Positions 12,397 to 25,994 of a stretch of DNA of 64,000 nt are shown here, in pieces (the stretch's first letter is position 1; the number at the start of each line of letters is the position of its first letter). The translations under genes were made by a program, and so were the position numbers. The DNA comes from Auanema rhodensis (taxonomy: Eukaryota; Nematoda; Chromadorea; Rhabditida; Rhabditidae). The notes under the pieces were generated by a model. The model saw only the letters and a program-made list of their open reading frames with translations. It had not been told where the DNA came from and searched no databases. The DNA lies in NCBI GenBank assembly GCA_964057225.1, contig OZ059899.1:7440001-7504000 (forward strand), given 5' to 3'.

Positions 12397-15300
12397 ATGA
12401 AAACGTTGCTTTACCTGTTGGCCCTTGTGGCCTGGACATCCAGTCAGCCGGCTGAACTCTATCCCTCAATTGATCCTAATCATTACGGAGCAGGTGAATT
12501 TATTATATTTTTATTTATTTATTGAAAACTGTTTTAGATGGCAATCCGTGTTATGATAAAGAGACAAAGAAACCTCAAAGATGCGTCCCAGACTTTATTA
12601 ATGCTGCTTTCAACTTGGAAGTAGAGGTTACAAACACTTGTGGAGAACGTCAGCCCACTAAGTAAATTTTATTTTATTCTATGAAGATGTGAATGCAATT
12701 TCTTTAGATTTTGCGTTCAATCTGGTAGATCAGGAATGAGAAGTGTATGTGATAGCTGTGATTCCAGACATCATGTAAGCATAATATATAATTTTATAGA
12801 AATATTTATTTATATTTATAATAGGCATTTGCTCATCCTGCAAAATATTTAACTGATTTTAATAATGCCAATAATGAAACATGGTGGCAATCAGAAACTA
12901 TGAAGGAAAATATGCAATATCCAAATACAGTTAATTTAACACTTACATTAGGTAATTCATTGAAATTTTCTGAAATCTATTGAATTCCTCATTATTTTAG
13001 GAAAAACCTTTGATATTACATATGTTCGTCTCAAGTTCGTTTCACCCAGACCTGAATCTTTTGCTATTTACAAGAGAACCATACTAGATGATGAATGGGT
13101 TCCATGGCAATATTATTCGTAAGTTTGATTTTCATATCTTTATTTTAACCTTATTGTTATAAAATTTAGGGGTTCTTGCCGTTCAACTTATGGTTTACCC
13201 GAAAAAGCTCCTATTCTTCCTGGAAATGAAGCTGTAGCTCAATGTACCAAAGAGTTTTCTGATATTTCTCCAATTACCGGAGGAAATATTGCTTATTCTA
13301 CTTTGGAAAATCGCCCATCTGCTCATGCTTTCGAAGATAGTGAAGTATTACAGGTATTTCATACTTTTGATACAATTTTGATTCTTTTTTTTTTCTTTTT
13401 TTTTCTAAATGATTGTCTTTAGGAATGGGTTACTGCTTCCGCTATCAAGATTGTATTAACTCGTATGAATACTTTCGGAGATGAAGTTTTTGGAGATGAG
13501 CAAGTTTTGCGCAGTTATTTCTATGCTATTTCTGATTTTGCCGTCGGAGGTCGCTGCAAATGTAATGGCCATGCTTCTGAATGTGTTCGTTCAACTTCTG
13601 TTGACGGAGAATCTCAGCTTGTATGCCGTTGTGAACATAATACCATGGGTTAGTGTTTAATCTTCTACACTATCTTGCCTTTCTAATGAAAATAATGGAA
13701 AATTTGAAATTGATTTATTCTTTAGGACCCGATTGCAATGAATGCTTGCCATTCTACAACAGCCGTCCATGGATGCCTGGAACCTCAATGGAAGCCAATG
13801 AGTGTGTTGGTGAGCAATTTTTTCATCTTATTATAAATATTTAACTTTATTTTACTATACATTTGATTATTATTTATGCTATGTTCTGAAATAATTTTCT
13901 GTTTTATAGCTTGCAATTGCTCTCAATTATCCAATCGTTGTTATTTTGATCACGAACTTTATGAAAGAACTGGTGACGGAGGACATTGTTTCGATTGTCA
14001 AGGAAATACTATGGTTTATTATATATTTAATATAATATATAAATATATATTTAAAGGGTGTTCATTGTGAAACATGTGTTGTTAATCATTGGCGGCGTCC
14101 TGGTGATAACTACTGTGTTGCTTGTGGATGTAGTGAGGTAAATAGTTTGAGTTATACATTCAATACAAGTAAAATAATTTTTTGTGATTTATTATTCTAT
14201 TTTTAGATTGGATCTCTCTCTACTCAATGCGATGATCAAGGTCAGTGTACCTGTAAGCCTGGAGTTGGAGGAAAGCACTGTGATCAATGTCTTGACGGAT
14301 TTTATGATTTCGGACCAAATGGCTGCAAGTAACATCATTGTTTTTTAATTTTTTATTTATTTCAAATTTTTATAGAGATTGCGGCTGTGAAGTTGGAGGA
14401 TCATATAACAATCAACCGCTTTGCGATCCTAAAGGAGGAACTTGTTCTTGTAAGTCTAATGTAGAAGGCAGACAATGTAACAAATGTAAGCCAGGATATT
14501 TTGATTTATCTGTTGATAATCAGGTAATTATAATAATTAAATAATATATAATATCATATAATTCTCTTTTTAGTTTGGATGTACACCATGTTTCTGTTAT
14601 GGACATTCTTCAATCTGTACTACAGCTGATGGATATTATGCTATGAATATTTCAACACAATTTGAAACAGGTATGTTATTTTGATATTATAAAAAATTCT
14701 TTAAAATTTATGTTTAGATAAGCAAAAATGGTCCGCTATCAGCCAAATGGGTCCCCAAGATGCTCAGTGGACTGAGCTGGAACATGCTGTTGCTGTTTCT
14801 GATGTCAATGGAGCTCCAGTATATTTTAATGCTCCTGATCAATTTTTGGGCGATCAAAGAAGTTCATACAACCAAGATCTTTTATTTACACTTCGTGTTT
14901 CTCAACCAGGAGCTCGCCCAAGTGCTAAGTATTTCTTGTTTTATCATACATGATACATCATTAATGTTGTAGGGATATTATCATTGTTGGAGGTGGTGGA
15001 CAAGAACTTTCACTCACCATTTTTGCTCAAGAAAACCCCATTCCAAGTTCTAAAGCTCAGGTTTTTTTCAAATAATTGTCTTTCGTTGTTCATTTTTATT
15101 TTTTAGTTGTATCGCTTCCGTATTCATGCCGATCCAATGTTCCAATGGAATCCTCGTTTGAACGAATTAGATTTCATAGGTGTCTTATCTAATGTAACTG
15201 CCGTGAAAATTCGTGGAACTTACCAGCACAAAGATCTTGGATTCCTCTCGGATGTACATTTAGGAACAGCTGGATTAGCTCCTTCTGAAACAGATCCCCG

Positions 15301-18300
15301 CGAAGCAAAATGGGTAGAGAGTTGCGATTGTCTTCCTGGGTGAGCATATGCATATATTTTTACAAAGTTTCTAACTGTTCTTTCTAGATTTGTTGGTCAA
15401 TTCTGTGAGTCTTGTGCGCCTGGATTCCGCCGTGAATTGAAATATGGAGGACCATTCAACAGATGTATTCAATGTGATTGTCATGGTCACTCAACTAGTT
15501 GTGATGCTGAAAGCGGTAAAATGAAAATCTAATTAACTCAAACATATAATATTATATATTATAGGAGCTTGTATCTGTGAACACAATACTGCTGGAGATA
15601 CCTGCGAAAGATGTGCTCGAGGATTTTATGGAAATGCTCTTGCTGGAACTGAGGAAGATTGTGAAGAATGTCCTTGTCCTGATAATGGACCTTGTATCCT
15701 TCATACAGATGGAGATGTTATTTGCACAGAATGCCCAGCTGGATATACCGGCAGACGGTATTTCTTTAAGCCTCTATGCTCGAGAACTTACTAATGCTTG
15801 TTTAGTTGTGATGAATGTTCCGATGGATTCTTTGGTAATCCTAAGGAAGGAATTGATTGTCAGGAATGTGCTTGTAACGATAATACTGATCCTAACTCTA
15901 TTGGAAATTGTGATAAGTAAGAATAATTCAACCAAATTGAAATATAATTGAAATATTTTTAGAATTACTGGAGAATGTAAGAAGTGCATCTTCAATACAT
16001 TTGGATTCCATTGTGAAAAATGTATTGCCGGATATTGGGGAGATGCTCTTTCAGAGCCTAAGGGAGATTGTAAAGCTTGCTTGTGAGTCGAGAACTGTGT
16101 CATTCAACAAACTAATTGAAATTAAATTACAGATGTCATCCTCCTGGAACTCGTCGTCCTTCTAACGATTATGTTTTGCTTGAATGCTCACAAAGCGATG
16201 GTCAATGCGAATGTTTACCACATGTTGATGGGCAACGTTGTGATGAATGCGAAGTTGGATTCTTCAACATCACATCAGGAACTGGATGCGAAGCTTGTGA
16301 ATGTGATCCTTTAGGATCCGTAAATGCCACTTGTGATGTTCAAACTGGACGTTGTCAATGTAAACCTGGAGTTACAGGCAGAAGGTTTGGAATGCTAAAA
16401 TGATATTTTAAAAAATATGTTCAATTTAGATGTGATCAATGTGCTCCATATCATTTCGGTTTTGGTCCTGCTGGATGCCAACCATGTGACTGCGAACCAA
16501 TTGGATCGGAAAGTTCTCAATGTGACCCTGCTACTGGTATAGTTTTAATTATAACAAATAGTTATTAAAGTATTTATTCATAGGACAATGTCTTTGCCGT
16601 GATCACATTGAAGGACGTCGTTGTGATCAATGTATTGAAAATCGTTATGATATTCGTGCAGGCTGCTTACAATGTGATGATTGTTACACGTTGATTCAAT
16701 CTCGTGTTAATTCTTTCCGAGCCAGTGTCAAACAGCTTGATAATACACTGAAAGAAATAATCGAGAATCCAGCACCAGTTAATGACACTGCCTTTGATGA
16801 CAAGGTTAAGGAAGTTGGACAGGAAGTTCAAAAACTGGCTGCTACTGTTACTGAGAAACTTGGTTTGTGCTAGAACATAATGTTATATATAATATAAATA
16901 TATTTTCAGCTGCTGATGATTCTCAATTAGTTGGACAAGTTGCTCAATTGAAAAAGGATATCTCGGAAGCTTTAAGAAATGTAAAGACTGTTGATGAAAT
17001 GATTGCTGGAGCTAAAGGAAAGGTGGAGGAAACAGAAACTGGTTTACAGAGATGGAAAATCATTAATGGTAAATAGTTTTTAAAATTAAAATAATTTTTT
17101 TTCATTTTCAGAACAAGCTCGCAATGAACTTCAAAATGCTATGCATTATCTTGAAACCGAAGGGGCAACTCAGTGGGAACTTGCTAAAGAAGCTTCCAAA
17201 AAATACGGAGAACAAAGTCAGCAAATGTCTAAGCTCGCTCAGAAGACCCGCGAAGAAGCTGATAAACATGAAAAGCAAGCCAACGACATTGAAAAACTGG
17301 CCCAAGAAGCTAATGCTGCAGCTAAGCAAGCTCACAAAGAAGCTCAAGATGCCATTTATGGAGGTACTTTCTTTTTTAATAAAAAGAATTATAGAGTTGA
17401 TTTTAGGGGAACAAATTTCTAACCAAATTGCCGATATGAAGAGAAAGCAAGCGCAATTGAATGATACGTTAACAAGAACATTAGATTTAGCTGAAGAACA
17501 GAAAAAATCAGCATCTGCAGCTAATGAAGCTGCTGCTGAATCTTTAGCCAATGTCGATAGTTTGAGATTACCAAACGTCGATCCTAAAGCTGTGAGTTTA
17601 TTATTAATTTTGAACAATTAAGTAAACCTTTGTATTCTAGTTGAAAGCTGAAGCCGAATCCATTTCTGCCGAGTCTAAGATAGCTATTGAAAATACTAAC
17701 AAGATTGCTGCTGAAAATGAACCATTGCTCGAAGAAGCTCAACGGGTTATTGCCGAGTCCAGAAACGAACTTTCAAGCGCGGAAGAGCAGCAAAAGCTCT
17801 CTGATCAATTATTGGCTGATGCTGATGAAGCTCGTGATCGCGCTCAAGAAGCCTTGAAGGTTGCCGAAGATGTTTTGAAAGATGCTGAACAAACTTTGCA
17901 AACTTTGAATGGTTTGTTTCTTTATTTTTTGCGTTTGAAAAGGTTTATTTCCAGAATTCAATGAACGAGTTGAAAAGTCTAAAGTCGCTGCTGCTGAACA
18001 ACTAAAGCAATTGGATGATATTGAAGAAAACATTCGAAAGGCTGATGAGACTACTGCTAAAGCCGTGTCTGCCATTGGATCAGCTGCCGATGATGCAAGG
18101 AATGCCAAGGAACTGGCTACAAAAGCAGGAGATGATGCCAAGGCTGTGTCAGAAGCTGCTGATTCACTCCGTCAAAATGCAACGCAGTCTAAGGCATCTG
18201 CTGAAAACTTGAAATCAGAAGTTCAGTCCCTTATCGAAGATCTTCAAGAAACCAATAGCACACTCGAAACATACAAGACACAAGCTGAAACCGACAAGCA

Positions 18301-18829
18301 GCTCGCAACTGAGGTTTATTGGAAATTATAGATATTAAATCAATTGTATATTTCTAGGCTGTGCGTCGAGCCTCATTGGCTGAAAAGGCTGCTCGTGAAG
18401 CTAACAACACTATTGCTAACGAGGCTGATCAAATCAAGCAGGTCATTGATCGATTAAGTATGTTTTTGAAATTATCATATCTGTAAAGCATATATTCTCT
18501 TTTCAGATGCCTTAGAAGCTGTTAATGCTGCTGAATTAGATGAATTGGAAAATGAAATTGATTCTATTGAAAATATTCTTTCCAAGGCCGACTTAGAAAG
18601 TCAAGTTCCACAATTCAAAAGTTTTAAAACCGAGGAAGATAGAAGAATTACTCAAATTAAAAATGAAATTGATTTTCTTTCTAAAGAAGTAACATTTTCT
18701 ATTTAACTTAATTATCTAATATATAATTGGTTATAGGTCAGAAATCTTGAAGAAATTCGTGATGCTCTTCCAATGAAATGCTTTAATCAGGTTCGACTAG
18801 AACAAGAAGGACAGAAGAAGCGTAGATAA
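12397..18829 (+). CDS. lam-2: Laminin gamma chain
   Basis: Secreted basement-membrane chain that forms the alpha-beta-gamma heterotrimer. The start at 12397 follows TTTCAG (12361-12366) and opens with a signal peptide ([20 protein letters not shown]). Domains in order: laminin N-terminal (LN) domain about residues 30-280 (12538-13560, with [13 protein letters not shown] and [20 protein letters not shown]); laminin-type EGF repeats in Cys/Gly-rich exons (13550-14660); a laminin IV (L4) domain (14720-15335); further EGF repeats (15335-16700); then a long alpha-helical coiled coil (16690-18800) rich in Ala/Glu/Lys. About 1,600 residues, the normal size for a gamma chain. The single L4 domain and the C-terminal cysteine in LPMKCFNQ identify gamma rather than beta. 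More than 15 short introns. Stop TAA at 18827. The C-terminal tail is longer than in vertebrate gamma-1 (see findings). Confidence 0.97.
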
Positions 18830-19759
18830 TTAATTTAAATTTTCCAAACTATCTCCTGAAATGGGGCTTTTCACATCAGCATATTCTTTCGATTCATAAC
18901 TTGCCTTATTTACTCAAAATTTACTAATTCATTTGTTTTGAATTCATCATCATCTACGTTCATGTTAATTACTGTTAAGTTGTCAAGTATTACTAACTAT
19001 ATGATATCAAATATCGAAATAGTTATGAGAAGAACTAGAGAATATCTAATCTATTATGTGTTTCCCCTTTGACCCATCAACTCATTATTCTCATACACCT
19101 CGATGAAATTGCGAGCAAATTAAAAAACGTTTTTTTATAATTTAAATAGATATTGTTGTCGACATGCGGCTCTATATAAGAGCTTTAAATATGATAAATT
19201 TGTTCCAAATCTAATGATTTTCTTACATTTCTTCGTGAATGATATGAACTTAAAAACATTTATATGATTGATACTTCTTCAGCTTGTTGCTTTCTCAGCT
19301 TTTCTATATTACTTGTGCAACCATGTTATACCTTTTGATGATGCTCAGCCGCTTCAGACCTGTACTTGTCTTAATCTTTTATGTCGTAGAGTTATGATAA
19401 CTCTATTCCTTATTATCTTTTACGCATGTCTCTTCTCACAAAAAGTCCGGTTCTGAGGTGGTTCTGCCTAATTCAATTTTCCATTTCTTAATCACTAATC
19501 TCGAATATTCAAAGCTTTTACATTATTGGTTTATTTTGTGTTTAATTTATTTATTGTCGTCAATGACATTAATATGAATAAATAATGAAATTCTATTATA
19601 AGTATAATATATAATTTTGAATTTGTATTTCATAATCACATATAATAACAAATCTGCTTTTTCATGAACCCCGTTCTCAATTATATGAATTTAATTGTTT
19701 GTTCAATGAAAATTCTAAGATTTCATAATTAAATTAAATTAAAATTAACTGACACAATG
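18830..19759. other. Intergenic, convergent 3' regions
   Basis: About 930 bp between the laminin stop and the stop of the minus-strand glycosyltransferase. AT-rich with several AATAAA-like signals near 19575-19590 and an ACCGCGCGCC patch at about 19815 just inside the neighbouring gene. A 62-codon open frame at 19268-19456 has no support and is taken as 3' UTR. No other feature seen. Confidence 0.6.
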
Positions 19760-20926
19760 TTATAACTTTAACCGTTTTGCTATGTGAGCCAAATTTTTAA
19801 ATTTGGTAATATCAACCGCGCGCCTTAAAAAAGTCAGCTTATCTTCAATCTCAACTTTTGTAGCGAGTAATCGTAAATCGTAGTTCCAAGTTAAGTTTCT
19901 GAAACAAATTCATTTCATGAGCAACTATGAAAACTTTGTAACCCTGGCTTGCATTTCTGAAGAGTAATGTCGCCAGCTATAGGGTTGAACCATTCTGATT
20001 TAGATTTTTCCATTATTCTAATAATGACATGATGTTAATTACTGATATATAATATAATAAAAATCTCACGATAAAGGCATTTGTTCTTTATTGATATCCC
20101 TCAATTGATTTGATTTCCATCCATGAATTATGAAGTCAAGATCTGGACTCCATTTACTATTAGTCAACCAATTATCTCGAGCCCACGCAGTTCCCTAATA
20201 TACTTATAATTATTTGTTTTTGTAGTATTTCTATTGCCCTACCTTTTCCAATATTTTGATTTTTCCAAACTTTTCAAGAGCACCAAGTATGGCTCTAATA
20301 CAAGCTTCATATGCAAACAAATCTTCATAACCCGCTGATATTTTATACATTTCCATACAAATATAATATTCATATGGACGTTCAGGTAATATTACTTCTG
20401 CCAAATAAGCCTCGAATAAAACAAAATCTTAATTACATGAAAAAATATTGAGCGTACATGTAAAGCTCCATTATCAGTTCCATGGAAACTTTTTGGTAAT
20501 TTATTCTCATAATTAGCAAAACCTATAATATTATAGTTCTAGAAAAAAACATATATCAAGTATTACCCATTAAGAAATTATATGTCCAATTAGAATTAGT
20601 GGCTATGTAAGATCCTGCCATAACTTCTTGATTATAGAATCGATCATAAAATATTATATCAGCATCATTACAAATGTAATCTTGGATTTTTCTAAAGTAA
20701 ATATGAATATTTAAAATTGTTTTGAAAGAAACTTTTAACTTTTTCGGATTAACAACACCCATGTCAGCATCTAAGAAAAGTGTATATTTAGCATTATTTA
20801 GAACTTGAGCAGTAACACAATGTCTTCGGAAAAATTTCTGTAATTAGTAGAATAATAATTTGTTTTGAATAATATATAAGTTGATCAGTTTATATTAAAA
20901 TCTTTTTATCTTATATTAGGATAATC

Positions 20927-21008
<82 letters not shown>

Positions 21009-21674
21009 CACTATGTATCATATCGCTAAAGATCTAAACAAATATAATGTGCATATATGTATGTAGAATAGACATATTTGGTTGGAAAGAATTTCTTCCA
21101 TTTCCTTGTTTTTTTTTTTATTTTGCGCTTAGATAATTCAAAAATTATCATAAGCGTAACAGAAATACGGAAGAATTTTCTTTCCAACCTAATACATACA
21201 TAGGTATGTACATCATTTTTTTCTAAAACAAAATCACAATTTAAAAAAAAAAGTTCAAAATCACATCTTTCTGCTGACACTCCTTCGAAAATGTACGGTC
21301 AAAAATAATATTTAGTTTATATCCATGAATAGCACAGTAACATTTCATTGAATCTTCAAAAATAATTTTTTTAAAAAGTAATTAACAACTAGCTAACTAA
21401 CCTAATGCATACTTATACACATTTTGATTTGTACTTTCTTCAATAATTATCACTATTTGAATATCAGATGATAGAACTAGAGCTTCATCATGTTTAACAT
21501 GCCGATATATCTTCAAAAATATGTTAAAATATATAAAAAGTTATAAAAATCTACCTGATTTGAAGAAAACTTCCGTTCACCTATATTCACAGCATAGATA
21601 AATAAGCTACTGAGAATTATAATGAAAATTAAAAATAATCTCCCTTGCATTTTATGAATAGCTTTCATAATCAT
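19760..21674 (-). CDS. DUF273-family glycosyltransferase, type II membrane
   Basis: Nematode-typical DUF273 protein, a predicted GT-A fold nucleotide-sugar transferase of the secretory pathway. The start at 21674 gives MIMKAIHKMQGRLFLIFIII, a short cytosolic part followed by one signal-anchor. Family blocks in order: DSMKCYCAIHGY, KFFRRHCVTAQVL, LFLDADMGVVNP (a DxD metal/nucleotide-sugar motif), DIIFYDRFYNQEVMAGSY, LPKSFHGTDNGALH, GTAWARDNWLTNSKWSPD and FIIHGWK. The stop TAA is at 19760-19762 after IAKRLKL. About nine exons; introns are short except 20838-21264 (427 nt), which carries a (TA)n tract and nested inverted repeats. Donor substrate and acceptor are unknown for this family. Length and blocks look complete, so probably functional. 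Confidence 0.9.
20931..21006. repeat. (TA)n microsatellite in glycosyltransferase intron
   Basis: Uninterrupted TA dinucleotides for about 75 nt inside the 427-nt intron of the DUF273 gene. Likely length-polymorphic. Confidence 0.97.
21080..21189. repeat. Nested inverted repeats within intron
   Basis: Outer arms 21080-21099 and 21169-21189 are reverse complements except for one inserted base and a minor mismatch. Inside them a second hairpin lies at about 21125-21156, with arms near CGCTTAGATAATT and its complement. The flanks also carry TATGTATGTA and its complement. Could be a short MITE-like element or an intronic structured RNA. Confidence 0.5.
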
Positions 21675-22419
21675 GACATGTACATTTAAATAAAGTTAAT
21701 TTATTTTAATACAACTAAATTTTATAATAATTATCAATAATAGTAAAGCAAAGGCACAACACAATGTTTGTAATATTTTTAAATCATACCACAGTTTGTA
21801 CAGCTATGCTATATCTCGTAATAATATATCTAAAAATGATTCAGCTTTCAAATAAACGACACAATCGATTCATATTTGATAATTGATGCAAATGGATTAA
21901 TACAAATGTTAATTGTGCTATTCTTTATTTATCTTACAACAAGAGTACACAGAAACTGACTGATACTTGTAAAAGTTATTAAATTTATTTTTATTTGGAA
22001 GGAAGTTGACAAAAAAGTCAATAACGTTGGGGCTGAATACAGTTACCTTGGATACCATCCAAACGAAATATTCAAAATCTCGCAAAACATGTTCTTTTTG
22101 TATGTTAAATAACTAATATTGGTTTTTCTAGTATGTCTCAGAAAAACATTTATAAAAACTGATCAATATATGTATATATATACTTAGGTTTTTTTAATTT
22201 TAATATTCGTTGCTTTTAGTAAATTATCTATTTAGTTGCAGTAAAAGATTATATAAATCGTAATATATGTATATAATGTGTAAATTTTAATAAATTATTT
22301 AATAAATAAGAAATACACAAATTATTTTGTTTATTTTTCTAATATATATGTATAGTAGAATATACGAATGTAAGCAAATGTAAAAAAAATTTTAATCTTG
22401 AAGATATTAAATCCTCTTA
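21675..22419. other. Intergenic, AT-rich
   Basis: About 745 bp upstream of the glycosyltransferase and downstream of the small membrane-protein gene. No coding or RNA feature seen. Confidence 0.5.
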
Positions 22420-22982
22420 TTATGCTGCAGGTGCTGGTGACATTATATGTTCAGATGTACTTGATCCTGAAATATGAATAATTATATATAATTAATTAAT
22501 AGAAATATTAATAGAAACGTAACCTGATGTAGTATTTTCGATGGAACTTGATTGTGATGCAATAGTTGAAGATGTAACACCAGGAACTGACGAAGAATGA
22601 CTCCCTTTATCCATTACTTCAATCGGAGCATTATTCTATACAGCGTAAAGTTTGTGTATTGGATTAAATTTAGAATATGTTCACCATTTTTCCTGTATCA
22701 GATTGGTTTGAAGAAGACGATTCAAGAGAAGATGCTACTGAGTTCTCTTTTTCGACTTCTTTGGCAGCTTCATAGGGAGTTTGAGTGGTTGAATCATCTT
22801 TTTGAGAAAAAATTCCATCAGTTATAGTCGGGTTTCTAGGTAATATTCTAAAATGAGTAAACGATAGGAAGAACCAACCTGATATAAAAGATGGTAATAA
22901 GAATGGCGACAACTACCAGAACAAATAGAGAAATAAGAGGTATTAGAATCTTTGGAGTAAGAAATTGCTTAACTTCTGGCAT
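22420..22982 (-). CDS. Small single-pass membrane protein, unknown
   Basis: Four exons joined by 30-60 nt introns give a protein of about 135 residues. The start at 22982 (MPEVKQFLTPKILIPLIS) lies just after an acceptor-like ACATCAG. Residues about 11-33 form one hydrophobic helix (ILIPLISLFVLVVVAILITI). The remainder is hydrophilic, Ser/Thr/Glu-rich and probably disordered: YEAAKEVEKENS, SLESSSSNQSD, SSSVPGVTSS, ending MSPAPAA and stop TAA at 22420-22422. No recognised family. Divergent from PEX12 with about 790 bp between starts. The reading frame stays open across three splice junctions, which supports a real gene. Confidence 0.65.
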
Positions 22983-23771
22983 TGAAGTAGCCTGATGTCT
23001 CTCAAATGAATTTTAGTAACAGTAGAGGAGACTTAAAAGGGAAGGTTTGGATTTTAAATCCAATCCTACTTAAGCTATCCATTAGAATAATTATTTCTTA
23101 GCATCGACTCATACACAGATTTCTTTATTTCATCTCTAAAATCGGATAGTCTACGTAATAATCTGTTTGATCATCCTGTGTCGTAAGATATTATGAAAAT
23201 ATATTTTATTTATAGTTAGTAACCTAAGATAAACTTTATAATGTAGTCAACATCGAAAAAGATGAGATAACTCAAATGTATAATTAGATGAAATAAGTGA
23301 GATTTTTAAATCATTTTCTTCTGAAAACAAATAATTCACACGAAAAAATCGTGAATAAGCATTACCATAACTTCAAGTTATCATAATTAGTTTCATATTT
23401 GAGCTTTTAGTTTGTAAATAAAAGAATACTTTGTAGTCAATTCTAATCTATCAATACAACAATTTCTATCAATCTCTAACAGTCTATACTCTCCTTAACT
23501 TTCAAAGTCTGATCTTAAAGTGTCAATCAATGATTTTGTCTTGATAAGACAATGCAATTGTCCACTTAATTGTTTTTATATTTTTATTATGCTGTTTTTT
23601 ACGTAATTTTTTATTTAAAATATTATGAATAAATAAGTTTGTTTATCTTGTATATTTTGAACTTTTTTAAATGCTTTATATAAATGATTTTTACAAATTA
23701 TGTAGCCTTATTTTTTAACCGATGACCTTGAAAAGAAAGAAGAAAGTATTTGTCGACTATTTTCAGGTAGC
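22983..23771. promoter_or_regulatory. Divergent intergenic region before PEX12
   Basis: About 790 bp between the start codons of the small membrane protein (-) and PEX12 (+). Presumably holds both promoters. TTTCAG at 23761-23766 is a probable trans-splice acceptor for PEX12. Nothing else stands out. Confidence 0.5.
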
Positions 23772-25282
23772 ATGTCGCATTCAGCTCTGAGAGCTGCTCA
23801 TCTGGGTACTATGGCTTCTGCTCCGGCAGAATTGCCTTCTATTTTTGATATAGTTTCTCAAGAATCATTAATGACGTCGTTAAAGCCAGCAGTAGGACAT
23901 CTTTTAAAGGTGAGGCTTTAGCAACAACATAACTTTATTTTCTAAAAAAGATAGAATTTGATAGAAATCAGAATCTGACTGGTATAAACTTTATAATCAA
24001 AACAAAAGATCGTTAAGATAAAAATACGTACTTTTGCGTGTTTAATGTAACATGTTCAATACTATATTGTTCGATTGATAAGCTGGTGTTTTCATTACAG
24101 TTCTTAGCTTTGACGAAGCCTCAAAAATTTGCCACAGCGAATCGATACTACGACGAATTGTATTTACTTTTTGATTTGGTTCTTCAAAATCAGTATTTGG
24201 CTAAATACGGTATATATAATTAAATATTTTACTTTATGAAGTTCCTTTGTAGGTGGCACTTTTTCGGAGAATTTTTATTCTATCAAAAGAATGACTAGAG
24301 CCTCTAAACTTCCTCCGACTGAGCTTCGACAACGTATCAGAAACTTGTTAACCACAGTTATTTGGCCTTATATCAGGGATAAGCTTGAAAAATTATATCA
24401 GAGACTAAAAGAAAATATTCATTCATACCAAGCTAATGTATGTTTTAATGAACTTTATCGATTATAATGTGATATAACTTGCATATCCTGGTGTTTAGAA
24501 TGTTCAATCAATGTGCATCAGATGGTTTGTTTCCATATATCCATGGTTGAAACGCGTATTTGCATTCCTCCAACCAATTCTGACAATATTGTGAGTTTAA
24601 TTTTATATTAACAACTTTTATTCGTTTATTAAAAGATATATGACCAATCGAACTGATTTCCACTCCATATTACTGCTTCTTGCTGGAGTTACCTTGGAAA
24701 AACTCACCCCTGAAGATTTAGAAGCTTTTGAATCTATCCCTCTGCATTTACAAGGAACTGGGTATCTAACGTCGTTAAGAAAAAGATAAAAATACTTTTT
24801 TTTTGCAGATTATTGAATCGTCTATATCGTTTCATACTTGGTTTACCTGGGGTATTTTCTCGTCTTTTTGGATATGGTCTATTCTTTGTCCAATTTATTG
24901 ACACTTTGTATAATACTGGAAGTAGTTCAAAATACAGTGTCATGAATAACTCTCAAGCACCACCACCACCTCATGATGTATGATAAAGAAAATGCTAAAA
25001 ATATACAAAAAAATAATTTTATTTTAGGATTTACTGAATGAAAGTAGTGTTCAGGACTTAGAAACTAACAAGTGCCCCTTATGCCGAAAGATTCGTGAGA
25101 ATAGTACTGCTCTATCTGTTTCAGGATACGCATTTTGCTATGCATGCATTTATGATTATGTGAGAAAATATCAAAGGTATGCAATTCTCCTCTATTATTG
25201 TTAATTTTTATAATTTAGATGCCCTATCACACACAACCATGCTAATACTGACAACTTGATACGCTTGTATATACAAGAATGA
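23772..25282 (+). CDS. prx-12: Peroxin-12 (RING-type subunit of peroxisomal import ligase)
   Basis: PEX12 is a peroxisomal membrane protein which, with PEX2 and PEX10, forms the ubiquitin ligase that recycles the import receptor PEX5. The start at 23772 gives [14 protein letters not shown]. The N-terminal part has PEX2/PEX12 motifs ([31 protein letters not shown]) and membrane segments around [13 protein letters not shown] and [19 protein letters not shown]. The C-terminal zinc-binding region reads [19 protein letters not shown], then [20 protein letters not shown], the degenerate RING pattern of PEX12, and ends LIRLYIQE. About seven exons; first exon 23772-23909, second begins 24101. Length about 345 residues, close to the family norm (human about 359). 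Stop TGA 25280-25282. Confidence 0.95.
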
Positions 25283-25994
25283 TGATTTTACTATGTGATT
25301 TTGCTCAAAGATTTATAATAAATGATTGAAATTTCCAGTTTGCATTTTAGTTTATTCACATCTATATATTTTTACTTTAAATGCCTGAAATTATCTTGCG
25401 TCAGAAGTAATAGAGTTCAATCTGCATTGTGAAATGTCTCGTGATTGTGCCAATTCACACGAGAATAAAAAGCTCTTGTTCCGCAAATCTTTGAATTATT
25501 CAAAAAATCAAATATTAAGTGTTAATTATTTATTTTAATCATTATATATAGCATATACAACATACAAATAACATACCAGAAATAGAACATATCGCAAATA
25601 ATGAATGACATATTGGAGTTTTCGTTAAGCATGATGAAGCCAGCACAAGACAAGAACACGACGGTATAATACTATACGGAAAAATAGTTGAAGCACAGAA
25701 GCAAAGAATAAAAGTTTTTTTTCAAAATATGATTTTAAAGGTATTATTCAATTAAAAAGGTTTATAGTTAGTAACTTAATTAATGTACATATTAAACTAC
25801 ACATTATTGATCATGAGTTGATCAAACTAATTGTTTTGGATAGAATAGTGTGTGGAAGCCACTATTTCGCATCTCACATGAGACTAACGATATTGGCTTC
25901 GAGATCAATTTAAGTGAATAATTCCACGACGACGTCTATGAAAGACGATTTGCTTGTTTTGTTCTTCTTTTTGAGGTTGTTGTATATGTCTGTT
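25283..25994. other. Intergenic
   Basis: About 710 bp between the PEX12 stop and the stop of a small minus-strand gene. Contains AATAAA-like sequence at about 25316. No other supported feature. Confidence 0.5.

Noticed and set aside
15577-16103. 124-codon plus and 109-codon minus open frames
   Set aside because: Out-of-frame and antisense readings of laminin EGF-repeat exons.
17108-17617. 169-codon minus-strand frame and a 165-codon plus frame in the laminin coiled coil
   Set aside because: Shadows of the laminin gamma exons, whose own frame is supported across splice sites and by family features.
19268-19456. 62-codon frame with hydrophobic start and several Cys
   Set aside because: Located in the laminin 3' region, without acceptor, leader or neighbouring exons; too weak to call a gene.
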